NCBI RefSeq assembly: GCF_006349365.1
Contig: NZ_CP040899.1
Span: 868,001-932,000, forward strand
Direction: 5' to 3'
DNA: 64,000 bases
Source of the DNA: Georgenia wutianyii
Lineage (GTDB): Bacteria > Actinomycetota > Actinomycetes > Actinomycetales > Actinomycetaceae
Below the pieces are notes generated by a model, which made no database searches, was not told where the DNA came from, and was given only the letters and a program-made list of their open reading frames with translations. Below are positions 51,269 through 60,044 of this stretch, piece by piece. Position numbers and translations under genes: made by a program. Each line of letters starts with the position of its first letter. The first letter of the stretch is position 1.

Positions 51269-52018
51269 TCAGCGGCCGTGGTGCGGGACGCGGATGAGCG
51301 GGACGGGGAAGCGGGCTGCGCGGATGGGGTCGAGGGTGTCGTCGGTGATGCCGGCCGTGAAGTCCTCGAAGCCGAAGACCTTGAAGAGGGCCTCACGCCC
51401 GAACTTGGTCGAGTCCGCGACGAAGAAGGACTGCGCGGCGATCGACTGCATCTTGCGCTTGAGCTCGATGGCGTAGCTGCTGCTCGCGTAGATCCCGTCG
51501 TCCATCACGCAGCCAGCCCCGAAGATCGCCACGTTGACCCGCATCGTCTCCAGCTGCTGGATCGACATGGGTCCCCACATCGACGTGCTGGCCGGCAGCA
51601 GCTCCCCGCCGACGAAGACGAGGTTGATGTGGGGCTTGGTGGAGATCTCCAGGCCGACGGCGAGATCGTTCGTCACGACGGTGAGGCGGGCGTGGTCCAG
51701 GTGCCGCGCGACCTCCAGGCAGGTCGTACCGCCCTCGAGGAGGATGGTCTGCCCCTCGTAGATCCGCTCGGCCATGGCGGCACCGATCGCACGCTTCTCC
51801 GCGCGTTGGGTGCCCTGCTCGGTGAGGGCCTCGGGCTCCTCGTCGGCGAGGACGGCGGCGGCGCCCCCGTGGGTCCGCACCACCACACCGTCGCTGGCGA
51901 GACGGTCGAGGTCACGCCGGATCGTGGAGGCATCCACGCCGAAGTGTTCGGCGAGCGTCTTCACGCTCTGGAAGCCGCGCTCTTCGACGAGCTCGGCGAT
52001 CTGCTGGCGGCGCGACAT
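51269..52018 (-). CDS. DeoR-family transcriptional repressor
   Basis: 249 residues. N-terminal helix-turn-helix (RRQQIAELVEERGFQSVKTLAEHFGVDASTIRRDLDRLASDG, about 3-55) with the DeoR signature, then a sugar-phosphate-binding domain with EGGTTCLEVARHL, VVTNDLAVGLEI and FVADSTKFGREALFKV. DeoR proteins respond to phosphorylated sugars. It is divergent from the ABC/DhaK operon and is its probable repressor; the effector would be a phosphorylated product of the DhaK kinase. ATG after GGAAGG. Confidence 0.92.
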   Translation of the reverse strand: MSRRQQIAELVEERGFQSVKTLAEHFGVDASTIRRDLDRLASDGVVVRTHGGAAAVLADEEPEALTEQGTQRAEKRAIGAAMAERIYEGQTILLEGGTTCLEVARHLDHARLTVVTNDLAVGLEISTKPHINLVFVGGELLPASTSMWGPMSIQQLETMRVNVAIFGAGCVMDDGIYASSSYAIELKRKMQSIAAQSFFVADSTKFGREALFKVFGFEDFTAGITDDTLDPIRAARFPVPLIRVPHHGR

Positions 52019-52065
52019 CGTTGACCTTCCGCTGAATCGGACCTCATGTTAGCAAACGCATCGGT

Positions 52066-52183
52066 GCACGATAACACGCACGCGATGCACGGACCCACGC
52101 GACGAGCGCGCAGAGTCCGATTGGACGTGCGCAAGAAACGCGCTTATGGTGACGAGAGTCAGGCAACCTGACGCACGATTAAC
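52066..52183 (+). promoter_or_regulatory. divergent control region of the ABC-dhaK operon
   Basis: TTGGAC (52121-52126), 18 bp, TATGGT (52145-52150) is a good promoter for the transporter. GTCAGG-CAA-CCTGAC (52158-52172) lies just after the expected start site. The direct repeats GCACGATAAC (52066-52075) and GCACGATTAAC (52173-52183) flank the promoter. Both are candidate DeoR operators; which one binds cannot be told. Confidence 0.5.
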
Positions 52184-52237
52184 CAGGACGATGCGCGGAC
52201 GCGGGGGTCCAAGCGCTCGATCACGAGGGAGTGACGA

Positions 52238-53287
52238 ATGAGGAACAAGAAGCTCACCACCGGAGTCGTTGCCGCTGGGCTGGCCACCATGCTCCTGGCA
52301 GCCTGTGGCTCCGTGAACGACGGTGCGGCGCCCGCGGGCGACGCCACCGCCGGCGGCAGCGGCGAGGCCGCGGACATGACGATGGTCACCGTCGTCAAGG
52401 TCAAGGGCATCGCGTGGTTCGACCGGATGGACGAGGGCGTGCTCGCCTATGGGGAGCGCACCGGGATCGACACGCGCACCGAGGGAGGTGACGACGTCTC
52501 CCCGGAGAAGCAGATCCAGATCATCCAGGACCTCATCGCGCAGAAGCCGACCGCCATCACGGTGGTGCCCAACTCCCCGGAGGCGCTGTCGGCCGTCCTC
52601 GCCCAGGCCCAGGCCCAGGGCATCATCACGGTCGCGCACGAGGCGACCGGCATCGAGAACGTCGACATCGACATCGAGGCCTTCGACAACGCTGACTACG
52701 GCGTCGACATCATGGACAACCTCGCCCAGTGCATGGGCGAGGAGGGCGAGTACGTCCAGTTCGTCGGCGGTCTCACCGCGAAGACCCACATGGAGTGGGT
52801 GACCGCGGCGTACGACCACCAGCTCGAGAACTACCCGAACATGACCCGGGTCGAGGCGCCGATCGAGAGCACCGACAACGAGACCGCCGCCTACGAGAAG
52901 GCCAAGGAGATCCTCGCGAAGTACCCCAACCTCAAGGGCTTCCAGGGATCCGCCGGCAACGACGTGCCGGGCATCGCCCGCGCGATCGAGGAGGCCGGCC
53001 TCGAGGACTCGACCTGCAACATGGGCACCTCCATCCCGTCCGCCGCGGCCAAGTTCCTCGAGACGGGCTCCATCGACAAGATCTTCTTCTGGGACCCCGC
53101 CCTCGCCGGTGAGGCCCAGCTCGAGATCGCCCGCATCCTCGCCGGGGGTGGCTCGATCGAGGTCGGCACCGACCTGGGCATCGAGGGCTACGAGAGCCTG
53201 CGGAAGATGGACGGCTACGACAACGTGTTCGTCGGCAACGCCGGCATCTCCGCCGACGCGGAAGAGGCCAAGAACTACGCGTTCTGA
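52238..53287 (+). CDS. sugar ABC transporter substrate-binding lipoprotein
   Basis: 349 residues, periplasmic-binding fold of the ribose/autoinducer-2 group. A lipoprotein signal (RNKKLTTGVVAAGLATMLLAAC) has lipobox LAAC. The fold shows KVKGIAWFDRMDEGVLAYGE, IIQDLIAQKPTAITVVPNSPEAL and FQGSAGNDVPGIARAIEEAG. It would bind a short sugar or polyol outside the membrane. It is followed by a hairpin, then ATPase and permeases. The ligand is not predictable from sequence; the DhaK neighbour suggests a keto-triose, tetrose or branched pentulose. Confidence 0.9.
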   Translation: MRNKKLTTGVVAAGLATMLLAACGSVNDGAAPAGDATAGGSGEAADMTMVTVVKVKGIAWFDRMDEGVLAYGERTGIDTRTEGGDDVSPEKQIQIIQDLIAQKPTAITVVPNSPEALSAVLAQAQAQGIITVAHEATGIENVDIDIEAFDNADYGVDIMDNLAQCMGEEGEYVQFVGGLTAKTHMEWVTAAYDHQLENYPNMTRVEAPIESTDNETAAYEKAKEILAKYPNLKGFQGSAGNDVPGIARAIEEAGLEDSTCNMGTSIPSAAAKFLETGSIDKIFFWDPALAGEAQLEIARILAGGGSIEVGTDLGIEGYESLRKMDGYDNVFVGNAGISADAEEAKNYAF

Positions 53288-53292
53288 CCGGT

Positions 53293-53335
53293 CCAGCGTG
53301 TGCGGGGCGGAGGACCTCCCGCCCCGCACCGCTGG
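53293..53335 (+). terminator. intercistronic hairpin after the binding-protein gene
   Basis: GTGCGGGGCGG (53300-53310) pairs with CCGCCCCGCAC (53319-53329), extended by CCAGCG/CGCTGG. It lies 6 bp after the stop and 60 bp before the ATPase gene. Such stems partly terminate or stabilise the upstream message, which keeps the binding protein in excess. Confidence 0.7.
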
Positions 53336-53394
53336 TGGCGCTTCCCGACGGCGGGCGGCGCGGCAGCACGAGATCCGTTGAGAGGCGCACAAGC

Positions 53395-54909
53395 ATGAGC
53401 ACCACAGCCCCTTCGGGGCCTCCGGCACCCGTCCTCGAGGTGCGCAACATCGTCAAGACCTTCGGCGGGGTGACCGCCCTGGGTGGCGTCTCGCTCGACC
53501 TGCGACCCGGTGAGGTGCTCTGCCTCGCGGGTGAGAACGGCAGCGGCAAGTCCACCCTGATCAAGGTGATCTCCGGGGCGGAGCGACCCGACTCCGGCGA
53601 GATCGTCATCGACGGCAAGACCTTCACGGCGATGGACACGACCGACGCGATCAAGAGCGGGATCCAGGTCATCTACCAGGACTTCTCGCTCTTCCCGAAC
53701 CTCACGGCGGCGGAGAACATCGTCTTCACCTCCGCCGTCGCCTCCCGCCACCGGCTGTACGCCCCGCGGGCCGCCCGGCCCGCCGCCGAGCGGGTCGTCG
53801 CGGACCTGGGCCTCACCCTCGACCTCGACGCCGACGTCGAGAAGCTCTCGGTGGCGGACAAGCAGCTCACGGCCATCTGCCGCTCGCTCGTGAACGACGC
53901 CCGCGTCATCATCATGGACGAGCCGACGACAGCCCTCACCCACACCGAGGTCGCGCGCCTGTTCACCATCGTCGAGCGGCTCCGGGCACGGGGCGTGGCG
54001 TTCATCTTCGTCTCGCACAAGCTCGACGAGGTGCTGGCGATCTCCGACAGGGTCACCGTGCTGCGCTCGGGAAAGCACGTCGTCACCCGCCCCGCAGCCG
54101 AGCTGTCCCTCCGCTCGATCGCCGAGCACATGACCGGCCACGAGCTCGACGAGACCCGGAGGGTGAGCGGTCTTCCCGACGGCACCGATGTGGTGCTCGA
54201 CGTCGAGAACCTCACCCTGCCCGGCGCGTACCACGACGTCTCCTTCAACCTGCGCCGCGGCGAGATCCTCGGGCTCACCGGCCTCCTCGGCTCGGGGCGC
54301 ACCGAGATCGCCGAGTCGCTGTTCGGGGTCCACCCGCCGCAGTCCGGGAGCGTGACGGTCGACGGCGTCCCCGTGCGGCTGCGCAGCGTCGACGACGCGA
54401 TCGCGGCCGGCATCGGGTACGTGCCCGAGGACCGGCTCACCCAAGGGCTGTTCCTCGAGAAGTCGATCGCGAGCAACATCATCGCCAGCTCGGCCGAGCA
54501 GCACCGCACGAGGTGGCGCTCGCTGGACAAGGGGGCCATCGGCCGGACGATCGACAGCCTGTTCTCCCGGCTCCGGATCAAGGCCCCCAACGTCCAGGCC
54601 CCGGTCCGCTCGCTGTCCGGCGGCAACGCCCAGCGCGTCGTCCTGGCCAAGTGGCTCGCCCGCAGGCCCAAGGTGCTCATGCTCAACGGTCCGACGGTGG
54701 GCGTGGACGTCGGCTCGAAGTCCGAGATCCTCGAGATCCTGCGTGCCCAGGCCGCCGAGGGGATGGGCGTGCTCGTCATCTCCGACGACGCCCCCGAGCT
54801 CGTCGCCTGCTGCCACCGGGTCCTCGTGGTCCGGCACGGCCGCATCGTCGACGTCCTCGAGGGCACTGACATCGACGTCGACACGATCCGGAAGAAGGTT
54901 GCCGCATGA
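53395..54909 (+). CDS. sugar ABC transporter ATPase, double ABC (RbsA type)
   Basis: 504 residues with two ABC domains. The first has Walker A GENGSGKST, a Q-loop YQDFSLFPNL and Walker B VIIMDEPTTALTHTE. The second has LTGLLGSGRTEIAESLFG, signature LSGGNAQRVVLAKWLARRPK and LNGPTVGVDVGSKSE. The second Walker A lacks the catalytic Lys and its Walker B DEP is replaced by NGP, as is common in RbsA-type proteins with one active site. It powers the two permeases that follow. ATG at 53395 with weak GAGAGG upstream; overlaps the next gene by 4 bp. Confidence 0.92.
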   Translation: MSTTAPSGPPAPVLEVRNIVKTFGGVTALGGVSLDLRPGEVLCLAGENGSGKSTLIKVISGAERPDSGEIVIDGKTFTAMDTTDAIKSGIQVIYQDFSLFPNLTAAENIVFTSAVASRHRLYAPRAARPAAERVVADLGLTLDLDADVEKLSVADKQLTAICRSLVNDARVIIMDEPTTALTHTEVARLFTIVERLRARGVAFIFVSHKLDEVLAISDRVTVLRSGKHVVTRPAAELSLRSIAEHMTGHELDETRRVSGLPDGTDVVLDVENLTLPGAYHDVSFNLRRGEILGLTGLLGSGRTEIAESLFGVHPPQSGSVTVDGVPVRLRSVDDAIAAGIGYVPEDRLTQGLFLEKSIASNIIASSAEQHRTRWRSLDKGAIGRTIDSLFSRLRIKAPNVQAPVRSLSGGNAQRVVLAKWLARRPKVLMLNGPTVGVDVGSKSEILEILRAQAAEGMGVLVISDDAPELVACCHRVLVVRHGRIVDVLEGTDIDVDTIRKKVAA

Positions 54910-55982
54910 GCGCGCACGAGTCACGGACGGCATGGCTGCGTCGCCTGCGGGGACGCAACAACGAGGGCGTCCTCGCGCTCGTCCTCATCGTCCTCGTCAT
55001 CGGGATGTCCATCGCCAACCCCGTCTTCTTCTCGGGGCCGACGGCGTTCAGCATCCTGCGCAGCGCGATCGTCCCCCTGATCTTCGCCCTGGGCGTGCTG
55101 CTCGTCATCATCTCCGGTGGCATCGACATGTCCTTCGCGGCCATCGCGGTGGCCGCCGCCTACACGACGATCCACGTGCAGGTGAACGGCGGTTTCGACC
55201 TCGGCCTCGTCGGTGCGTTCGCTCTCGCCCTGCTCATCGGGGCGACGCTGGGGTCGATCAACGGGTTCCTCATCGCCCGCTTCCGGCTCAACACGATGAT
55301 CGTCACCCTCGGCACCCGGGGGATCTTCACCGGAGCGCTGCTCACCTACGTGGGGTCGCGCTACATCGCCAACCTCCCGGCCGGGATGGAGTCGGTGGCG
55401 ACCACGAACATCGCCTCGGTGCAGTCCCCGACCGGCACCGCCTACCTGCACGTCATGGTCGTGCCCGCGATCGTCCTCGCCCTGCTCATCGGCTGGGTGC
55501 TCCGACGGACGATGTTCGGTCGCAGCATCTACGCGCTCGGCGGTGACATCGAGGCCGCCCGCCGTGCCGGCATCCGGGTGGTGCGCACCCAGGTGTGGAT
55601 GTACGTCCTCGTCGGGGCCATGGCCGCGGTGGGCGGCATGATCTACATGATCATGGGCCGCTCGGGCACGCCGCAGGAGCTGGTCGGCGACGAGCTCGAC
55701 ATCATCGCCGCCGTCGTCCTGGGCGGAGCGTCCATCTTCGGAGGCCGCGGCTCGGTCACCGGCACGGTCCTCGGCGTGCTGCTCATCCAGGTCATCAACA
55801 ACAGCCTCATCCTCGCCGGCGTGCCGAGCGCCTGGCAGCGAGCTGCCGTCGGTCTGCTCCTCGTCCTCGGCGTCGGTGTCCAGGCCCTCGCCGCCCGCCG
55901 TGCCGCACGCACCGTCCGCACGCTCGACACCGACGACCCCACCGCGAACCCCGCACCCCGAACCGAGAAGGTGACGGCATGA
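54906..55982 (+). CDS. sugar ABC transporter permease (RbsC-like), copy 1
   Basis: 358 residues with about nine or ten membrane helices. It holds SGGIDMSFAAIAVAAAY, GSINGFLIARFRLNTMIVTLGT, ALGGDIEAARRAGIRVVRTQVWMY and VVLGGASIFGGRGSVTGTVLGVLLI, the ribose-permease signatures. The polar N-terminus (about 1-22) and acidic tail are cytosolic. Start and stop overlap both neighbours by 4 bp. Confidence 0.92.
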   Translation: MSAHESRTAWLRRLRGRNNEGVLALVLIVLVIGMSIANPVFFSGPTAFSILRSAIVPLIFALGVLLVIISGGIDMSFAAIAVAAAYTTIHVQVNGGFDLGLVGAFALALLIGATLGSINGFLIARFRLNTMIVTLGTRGIFTGALLTYVGSRYIANLPAGMESVATTNIASVQSPTGTAYLHVMVVPAIVLALLIGWVLRRTMFGRSIYALGGDIEAARRAGIRVVRTQVWMYVLVGAMAAVGGMIYMIMGRSGTPQELVGDELDIIAAVVLGGASIFGGRGSVTGTVLGVLLIQVINNSLILAGVPSAWQRAAVGLLLVLGVGVQALAARRAARTVRTLDTDDPTANPAPRTEKVTA

Positions 55983-57049
55983 ACGACACCCAGGCCTCGT
56001 TGGGCCGCCTCAACCGCACGGTCGACTCCCGCTGGCGAGAGCTCCTCGGTCGCGCGAACGTGGACCGCAGCGCCCGGCGGATGCTCCTCCTCGTCGTCGT
56101 GGCGTTCGGGATCTTCACGGTCCTCAACCCCGCGGTGTTCCTCAACCCCATCAACCTGCAGAACATCGCGCTCGCCTCGCCCGAGATCGGCATCCTCGCC
56201 CTGGCGATGATGCTCGCGATGCTCAGCGGGGGCATCGACCTCTCGCTCGTCTCGATCGCGAACCTCACCGCGATCACCATCTCCACGCTCTACACGGCGA
56301 TCGCGACGAACGACCCGACCCAGGCGGACCAGCTGTTCCCGGTCATCGTGCTGGTGGGCGTGGCCGTCGGGCTGTGCGGAGGGGTGGTCAACGGCCTGCT
56401 CATCGCGCGGGTGGGGATCACCCCGATCCTTGCCACGCTGGGCACGATGCAGATCTACAACGGCATCGCCGTCGCGTGGACCGGGGGCAAGACCCTCTAC
56501 GGCTCCCCGGCCGGGCTCACCGCCTTCGGACAGTCGACGATGGGCGGGATCCCCACGCTGTTCATCGTCTTCGTCGTCGTCGCGCTGGCGATCGGCCTGG
56601 TGATCAACCGGACACCGCTCGGGCTCAAGGTCACCCTCCAGGGCGCCAACCCCGCCGCGGCGTACTACTCCGGCATCAACAGCACCCGCGTGCTCATGGG
56701 CACCTACATGCTCACCGGTCTGCTCGGCTCGATCGCCGGCGTGCTGTTCATCGGGCGCAACCCCACCGCGTCCGCCGACTACGGCGCCTCCTACGTCCTG
56801 CTCGTCGTCGTCATCGCGGTCCTGGCCGGGACCAACCCCAACGGCGGCTTCGCCACCGTGTTCGGCGTCGTCCTGGCCACGCTCGTGCTCCAGATCGTCC
56901 AGAGCGGGTTCACCGCGATGCGCCTGTCCACCTTCGAGTACTCCATGGCCCAGGGCCTCATCCTCGTCGCGGTCATGGTCTTCGACCAGATCAAGTGGCG
57001 CGGTAGGCGCCGCCGGCCACGTCGCGCCGTCGCGGCGAGTGCCGCGTAG
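55979..57049 (+). CDS. sugar ABC transporter permease (RbsC-like), copy 2
   Basis: 356 residues, the same fold as copy 1: LSGGIDLSLVSIANLTAITIS, VNGLLIARVGITPILATLGTMQIYNG, LQGANPAAAYYSGINSTRVL and VLAGTNPNGGFATVFGVVLATLVLQ. Two distinct permeases suggest a heterodimeric channel, as in the autoinducer-2 and other ribose-family importers. Start ATGA overlap with copy 1. A 57-bp gap with GAAAGGAA separates it from dhaK. Confidence 0.92.
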   Translation: MNDTQASLGRLNRTVDSRWRELLGRANVDRSARRMLLLVVVAFGIFTVLNPAVFLNPINLQNIALASPEIGILALAMMLAMLSGGIDLSLVSIANLTAITISTLYTAIATNDPTQADQLFPVIVLVGVAVGLCGGVVNGLLIARVGITPILATLGTMQIYNGIAVAWTGGKTLYGSPAGLTAFGQSTMGGIPTLFIVFVVVALAIGLVINRTPLGLKVTLQGANPAAAYYSGINSTRVLMGTYMLTGLLGSIAGVLFIGRNPTASADYGASYVLLVVVIAVLAGTNPNGGFATVFGVVLATLVLQIVQSGFTAMRLSTFEYSMAQGLILVAVMVFDQIKWRGRRRRPRRAVAASAA

Positions 57050-57106
57050 CCCCACCCACGAACGGTCGGCCGGCAGCCCCGGCGGACTGCACACGAAAGG
57101 AACGTC

Positions 57107-58108
57107 ATGCGGAAGATCATCAACAAGCCCGAGAACTTCGTCGACGAGATGGTGGAGGGCATCCTCCTGGCCCACCCGGACCAGCTGAAGACCCCTGGCG
57201 ACGACCGCCGCATCCTCGTGCGGGCCGACGCCCCCGTCGCCGGCAAGGTCGGCATCGTCACCGGAGGTGGCTCCGGGCACCTGCCGCTGTTCAAGGGCTA
57301 CGTGGGCAAGGGCCTCGCGTCGGGCGTCGCGATCGGCAACGTGTTCAGCTCCCCGAGCGCCCAGCAGTGCTTCGAGGCCACCAAGGCGGTCGACGGCGGC
57401 CGTGGCGTCCTCTACCTGTACGGCAACTACGGGGGTGACGTCTTCAACTTCGACCTCGCCGCGGACCTCGCCGAGCTCGAGGACATCGAGACCCGCACCG
57501 TCCTCGGCCGCGACGACGTCGCGAGCCAGCCGAAGGACCGCAAGCACGACCGCCGCGGGGTCGCCGGGATCTTCTTCGCCTACAAGGCGGCCGGAGCGGC
57601 CGCGGAGCGCGGCGACAGCCTGGAGCAGGTGGCGGCGGTGGCGGAGGACGTCGTCGAGCACACGGCGACGATGGGCATCGGGCTCGCCCCGACGATCCTG
57701 CCGACCACCGGTGAGCCCAGCTTCGTGCTGCCCGAGGGCGAGATGGAGGTCGGTATCGGCATCCACGGCGAGCCCGGCTTCCACCGTGGGCCCCTGGAGA
57801 CGGCCGACGAGATCACCGAGCGGATCGTGGCCGCCCTGGTGGCGGACCTCGAGCTCACGGACGGTGACCGGGTGGCCGTGCTCGTCAACGGCCTGGGCGC
57901 CACGCCCCTCGAGGAGCTGTACGTCATGTACCGCCGGGTCCACCAGGTTCTCCAGGACCTCGGCGTGACCATCGAACGCAGGTACATCGGTGAGTACGCG
58001 ACCAGCCTGGAGATGGCGGGCGCGTCCATCTCGCTCCTCGCGCTCGACGACGACCGGCTCGCCCTGCTCGACGCCCCCGCGGCGTCCCCGTTCTTCCAGG
58101 AGGTCTGA
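57107..58108 (+). CDS. dhaK: dihydroxyacetone kinase-type subunit DhaK
   Basis: 333 residues. It binds the keto-sugar covalently through His in VGIGIHGEPGFHRGPL (about 217). VGIVTGGGSGHLPLFKGYVGKG and GNYGGDVFNFDLAADLAE carry the Gly-rich loop and the catalytic Asp. Family: phosphorylates dihydroxyacetone, and relatives act on erythrulose or apulose. No PTS partner DhaM is adjacent, so with DhaL it may use ATP directly. GAAAGGAA lies upstream of the ATG. Its operon with an importer argues for a transported keto-sugar substrate. Confidence 0.93.
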   Translation: MRKIINKPENFVDEMVEGILLAHPDQLKTPGDDRRILVRADAPVAGKVGIVTGGGSGHLPLFKGYVGKGLASGVAIGNVFSSPSAQQCFEATKAVDGGRGVLYLYGNYGGDVFNFDLAADLAELEDIETRTVLGRDDVASQPKDRKHDRRGVAGIFFAYKAAGAAAERGDSLEQVAAVAEDVVEHTATMGIGLAPTILPTTGEPSFVLPEGEMEVGIGIHGEPGFHRGPLETADEITERIVAALVADLELTDGDRVAVLVNGLGATPLEELYVMYRRVHQVLQDLGVTIERRYIGEYATSLEMAGASISLLALDDDRLALLDAPAASPFFQEV

Positions 58109-58113
58109 GAACC

Positions 58114-58740
58114 ATGCACTCCACCACCCTCATCGGCACGATCCAGCGCAGCCTCGCCGAGCTGGTCGGCTACGCCGACGAGCTGCGCGACCTCGACCAG
58201 GCGCTGGGTGACGGCGACCTCGGCATCACGGTCACGCTCGGCGCGAACGCCGTCATCGAGGCGCTGAACCACATCTCGCCCGAGGCGACCCCGGCCGAGA
58301 TCGCGCGCGCGGCCGCCAAGGCGTTCGCCAACGCGAACCCCTCCACCATGGCGGCGCTGGTCGCCGGCGGACTCCTCGCGGGCTCCAAGTCCTGGGCCGA
58401 CGTCGAGGACGTCGACGTCGCCGCTGCAGCGGCGTTCGTCCGGGCGGCGGGGGAGAACATCGCCCAGCGCGGCAAGACACAGCTCGGCGACAAGACGATC
58501 CTCGACGCCATCATGCCCGCCGCCGACGCGCTGGCAGGGGCCCGGGACGGCGAGACGGGGATCGCCGACGCGATCGCGGCGGCCGAGCAGGCCGTCGTCG
58601 AGACCCGTGGCCTCCAGTCCCGGCGTGGCCGGGCCTCCTGGCTCCAGGAGCGCAGCATCGGCCTGCAGGACCCGGGAGCGACGGCGATGCTGCGCTTCCT
58701 GCAGTCCTGGCAGCAGGCCGGGGTCGCGGCTGTCGGATGA
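58114..58740 (+). CDS. dhaL: dihydroxyacetone kinase-type subunit DhaL
   Basis: 208 residues, all-alpha nucleotide-binding barrel. The Mg/ADP-binding aspartates lie in LDQALGDGDLGITVT; the usual GDGDHG is GDGDLG here, so the His after the third Asp is Leu. GKTQLGDKTILDAIMPAADAL and RGRASWLQERSIGLQDPGATA complete the site. It supplies the phosphoryl group to substrate bound on DhaK. Five bases after dhaK, and 4-bp overlap with the next gene. Confidence 0.92.
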   Translation: MHSTTLIGTIQRSLAELVGYADELRDLDQALGDGDLGITVTLGANAVIEALNHISPEATPAEIARAAAKAFANANPSTMAALVAGGLLAGSKSWADVEDVDVAAAAAFVRAAGENIAQRGKTQLGDKTILDAIMPAADALAGARDGETGIADAIAAAEQAVVETRGLQSRRGRASWLQERSIGLQDPGATAMLRFLQSWQQAGVAAVG

Positions 58741-59615
58741 GCGCCGTCGCCGTCCTCGGGCTGGGGACGATGGGGCGGGGCATGGCCACCAACCTCGTCT
58801 CCGCCGGTCACGCGGTGACCGTGTGGAACCGCTCGGAGGTGTCCGGCGTGGCCGGCGCGCGCTCGGCAGGGTCGATCGCCGAGGCCGTGCGGGGCCAGGA
58901 CGTCGTGCTCTACTGCCTGTCCGACGACGCCGCCGTGCGCGACGTCGCGCTCGGGGCGGGGGGTGTGCTCGCGCACGTCGCGGCACCGACGGTGGTGGTG
59001 GACATGTCCACCGTCAGCCTCTCGCTGAGCGAGGAGGAGCACGCCGCGTTCGCCGAGCGGGACGTCGACCTGCTCGACGCCCCCGTCTTCGGCTCCAGGG
59101 GCGAGGCGGCGTCCGGCGGGCTGTGGGTGGTGGTCGGCGGCGACGCCGGTGCCCTCGACCGGGCGCGGCCGGCGCTCGAGGCCGTCAGCGCCACGGTGCA
59201 CCACCTGGGGCCCGCCACCTCGGGCGTGCGCATGAAGCTGGTGGGAAACCTGCTCGTCGCGGCGCAGCTCCAGTCCCTGGGTGAGGCGCTCACGCTGGCG
59301 CGCGCGGCCGGGCTCGACTTGCGCACGGTGCTCGACGTCGTCTCGGTGGCGGACTTCCGCACGCCGATCTACGACGGTGTCGGTGCGGCCGTGCTCGCCG
59401 ACGACTACTCCCCGGCGTTCGCGCTCCGCCTCATGCACAAGGACGTGGGCCTCATCGAGGACCTGGCCGGACGGGTGGGCGCACCGGTTCCGGGCGTCGG
59501 GGTCGTGGCGCAGACGCTGGAGGACGCGATGGCGGCCGGGCTCGGTGGGCAGAACGCCTCGGCGCTGATCCGCGTGCTCGCCGGCCGCGCCGGCGTGTCC
59601 CTGGCACAGCCCTGA
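58737..59615 (+). CDS. NAD(P)-dependent 3-hydroxyisobutyrate-dehydrogenase-family oxidoreductase
   Basis: 292 residues. The Rossmann loop is VLGLGTMGRGMATNLVSAGH, substrate motif DAPVFGSRGEAASGGLWVVVGG (a variant of the D-x-P-V-S-G-G sequence) and catalytic Lys in GVRMKLVGNLLV. Members oxidise short beta-hydroxyacids or reduce semialdehydes such as tartronate semialdehyde. It overlaps dhaL by 4 bp, so it belongs to the operon. It may oxidise a hydroxyacid linked to the imported sugar, but no step is proven. Confidence 0.88.
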   Translation: MSAVAVLGLGTMGRGMATNLVSAGHAVTVWNRSEVSGVAGARSAGSIAEAVRGQDVVLYCLSDDAAVRDVALGAGGVLAHVAAPTVVVDMSTVSLSLSEEEHAAFAERDVDLLDAPVFGSRGEAASGGLWVVVGGDAGALDRARPALEAVSATVHHLGPATSGVRMKLVGNLLVAAQLQSLGEALTLARAAGLDLRTVLDVVSVADFRTPIYDGVGAAVLADDYSPAFALRLMHKDVGLIEDLAGRVGAPVPGVGVVAQTLEDAMAAGLGGQNASALIRVLAGRAGVSLAQP

Positions 59616-59616
59616 C

Positions 59617-59666
59617 CCGTCCGCGGGCAGCACGTCCGGAACGCCGGACGTGCCGCCCGCGGACGG
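59617..59666 (+). terminator. strong terminator of the ABC-dhaK operon
   Basis: CCGTCCGCGGGC (59617-59628) pairs with GCCCGCGGACGG (59655-59666), and CACGTCCGG pairs with CCGGACGTG inside: 21 pairs with one AG/CC internal mismatch, an AACG loop, beginning 2 bp after the stop. Confidence 0.9.
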
Positions 59667-59867
59667 CCGGTCACGACGCCGGCTCGGCACGGGGCGTGGT
59701 GACGGCCCGAGAGGTGGCGGCGCCCGGCCGCGCGCGTCCCTCGCGGCGCGAGCACGACGATGTCGTGGACAACGCCCGGGTCGCGGGCCGCCGCGCAGGA
59801 CCCGGAGGTCCTCGGCCGTCTCGGCGACGTGGGTCCGGGTGGCCGCACGCGGCTGGACCGCGCCCGG
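59667..59867. other. intergenic stretch before the ABC-F promoter
   Basis: About 200 bp of GC-rich sequence between the operon terminator and the promoter. I see no credible gene, repeat or operator. Confidence 0.6.
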
Positions 59868-59904
59868 AAATCGCTTGGCCGCGCGGGTGGCGCCCCTGCA
59901 CACT
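59868..59904 (+). promoter_or_regulatory. WhiB7-type promoter of the ABC-F gene
   Basis: AAAT (59868-59871), 3 bp, TTGGCC (59875-59880), 18 bp, CACACT (59899-59904). The geometry AAAT-N3-TTG-N18-box is the same as for whiB7 at 42081-42117, and I found no third AAAT-N3-TTG near a gene start. ABC-F resistance proteins belong to the WhiB7 regulon elsewhere. Confidence 0.6.
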
Positions 59905-59960
59905 GCCTCGTGTCCCCGCGGGCCGGCCGCGTGTGTGAGGGGACGGAGCAGAGGACTGCG

Positions 59961-59996
59961 ATGACAGGACCGGAGACCACCTCTCCAGCGCGCTGA
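59961..59996 (+). CDS. leader peptide of the ABC-F gene (11 codons)
   Basis: ATG preceded by AGAGGA at 5 bp, encoding MTGPETTSPAR then TGA. It lies about 50 nt into the predicted transcript and 48 bp before the ABC-F start. Directly after it a CGCCC/GGGCG stem (59997-60011) could occlude the downstream region. Short peptides in this position regulate ABC-F and other ribosome-protection genes by antibiotic-induced stalling. Translation has not been shown. Confidence 0.5.
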   Translation: MTGPETTSPAR

Positions 59997-60044
59997 CGCC
60001 CCCCCCGGGCGCGGCGCGACGTCCCGCACCCGGAAGGTCCTCCC

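Noticed and set aside
59671..59901. Small minus-strand gene in the gap before the ABC-F gene
   Set aside because: Arg/Pro/Ala-rich shadow frame without ribosome site, overlapping the predicted ABC-F promoter.
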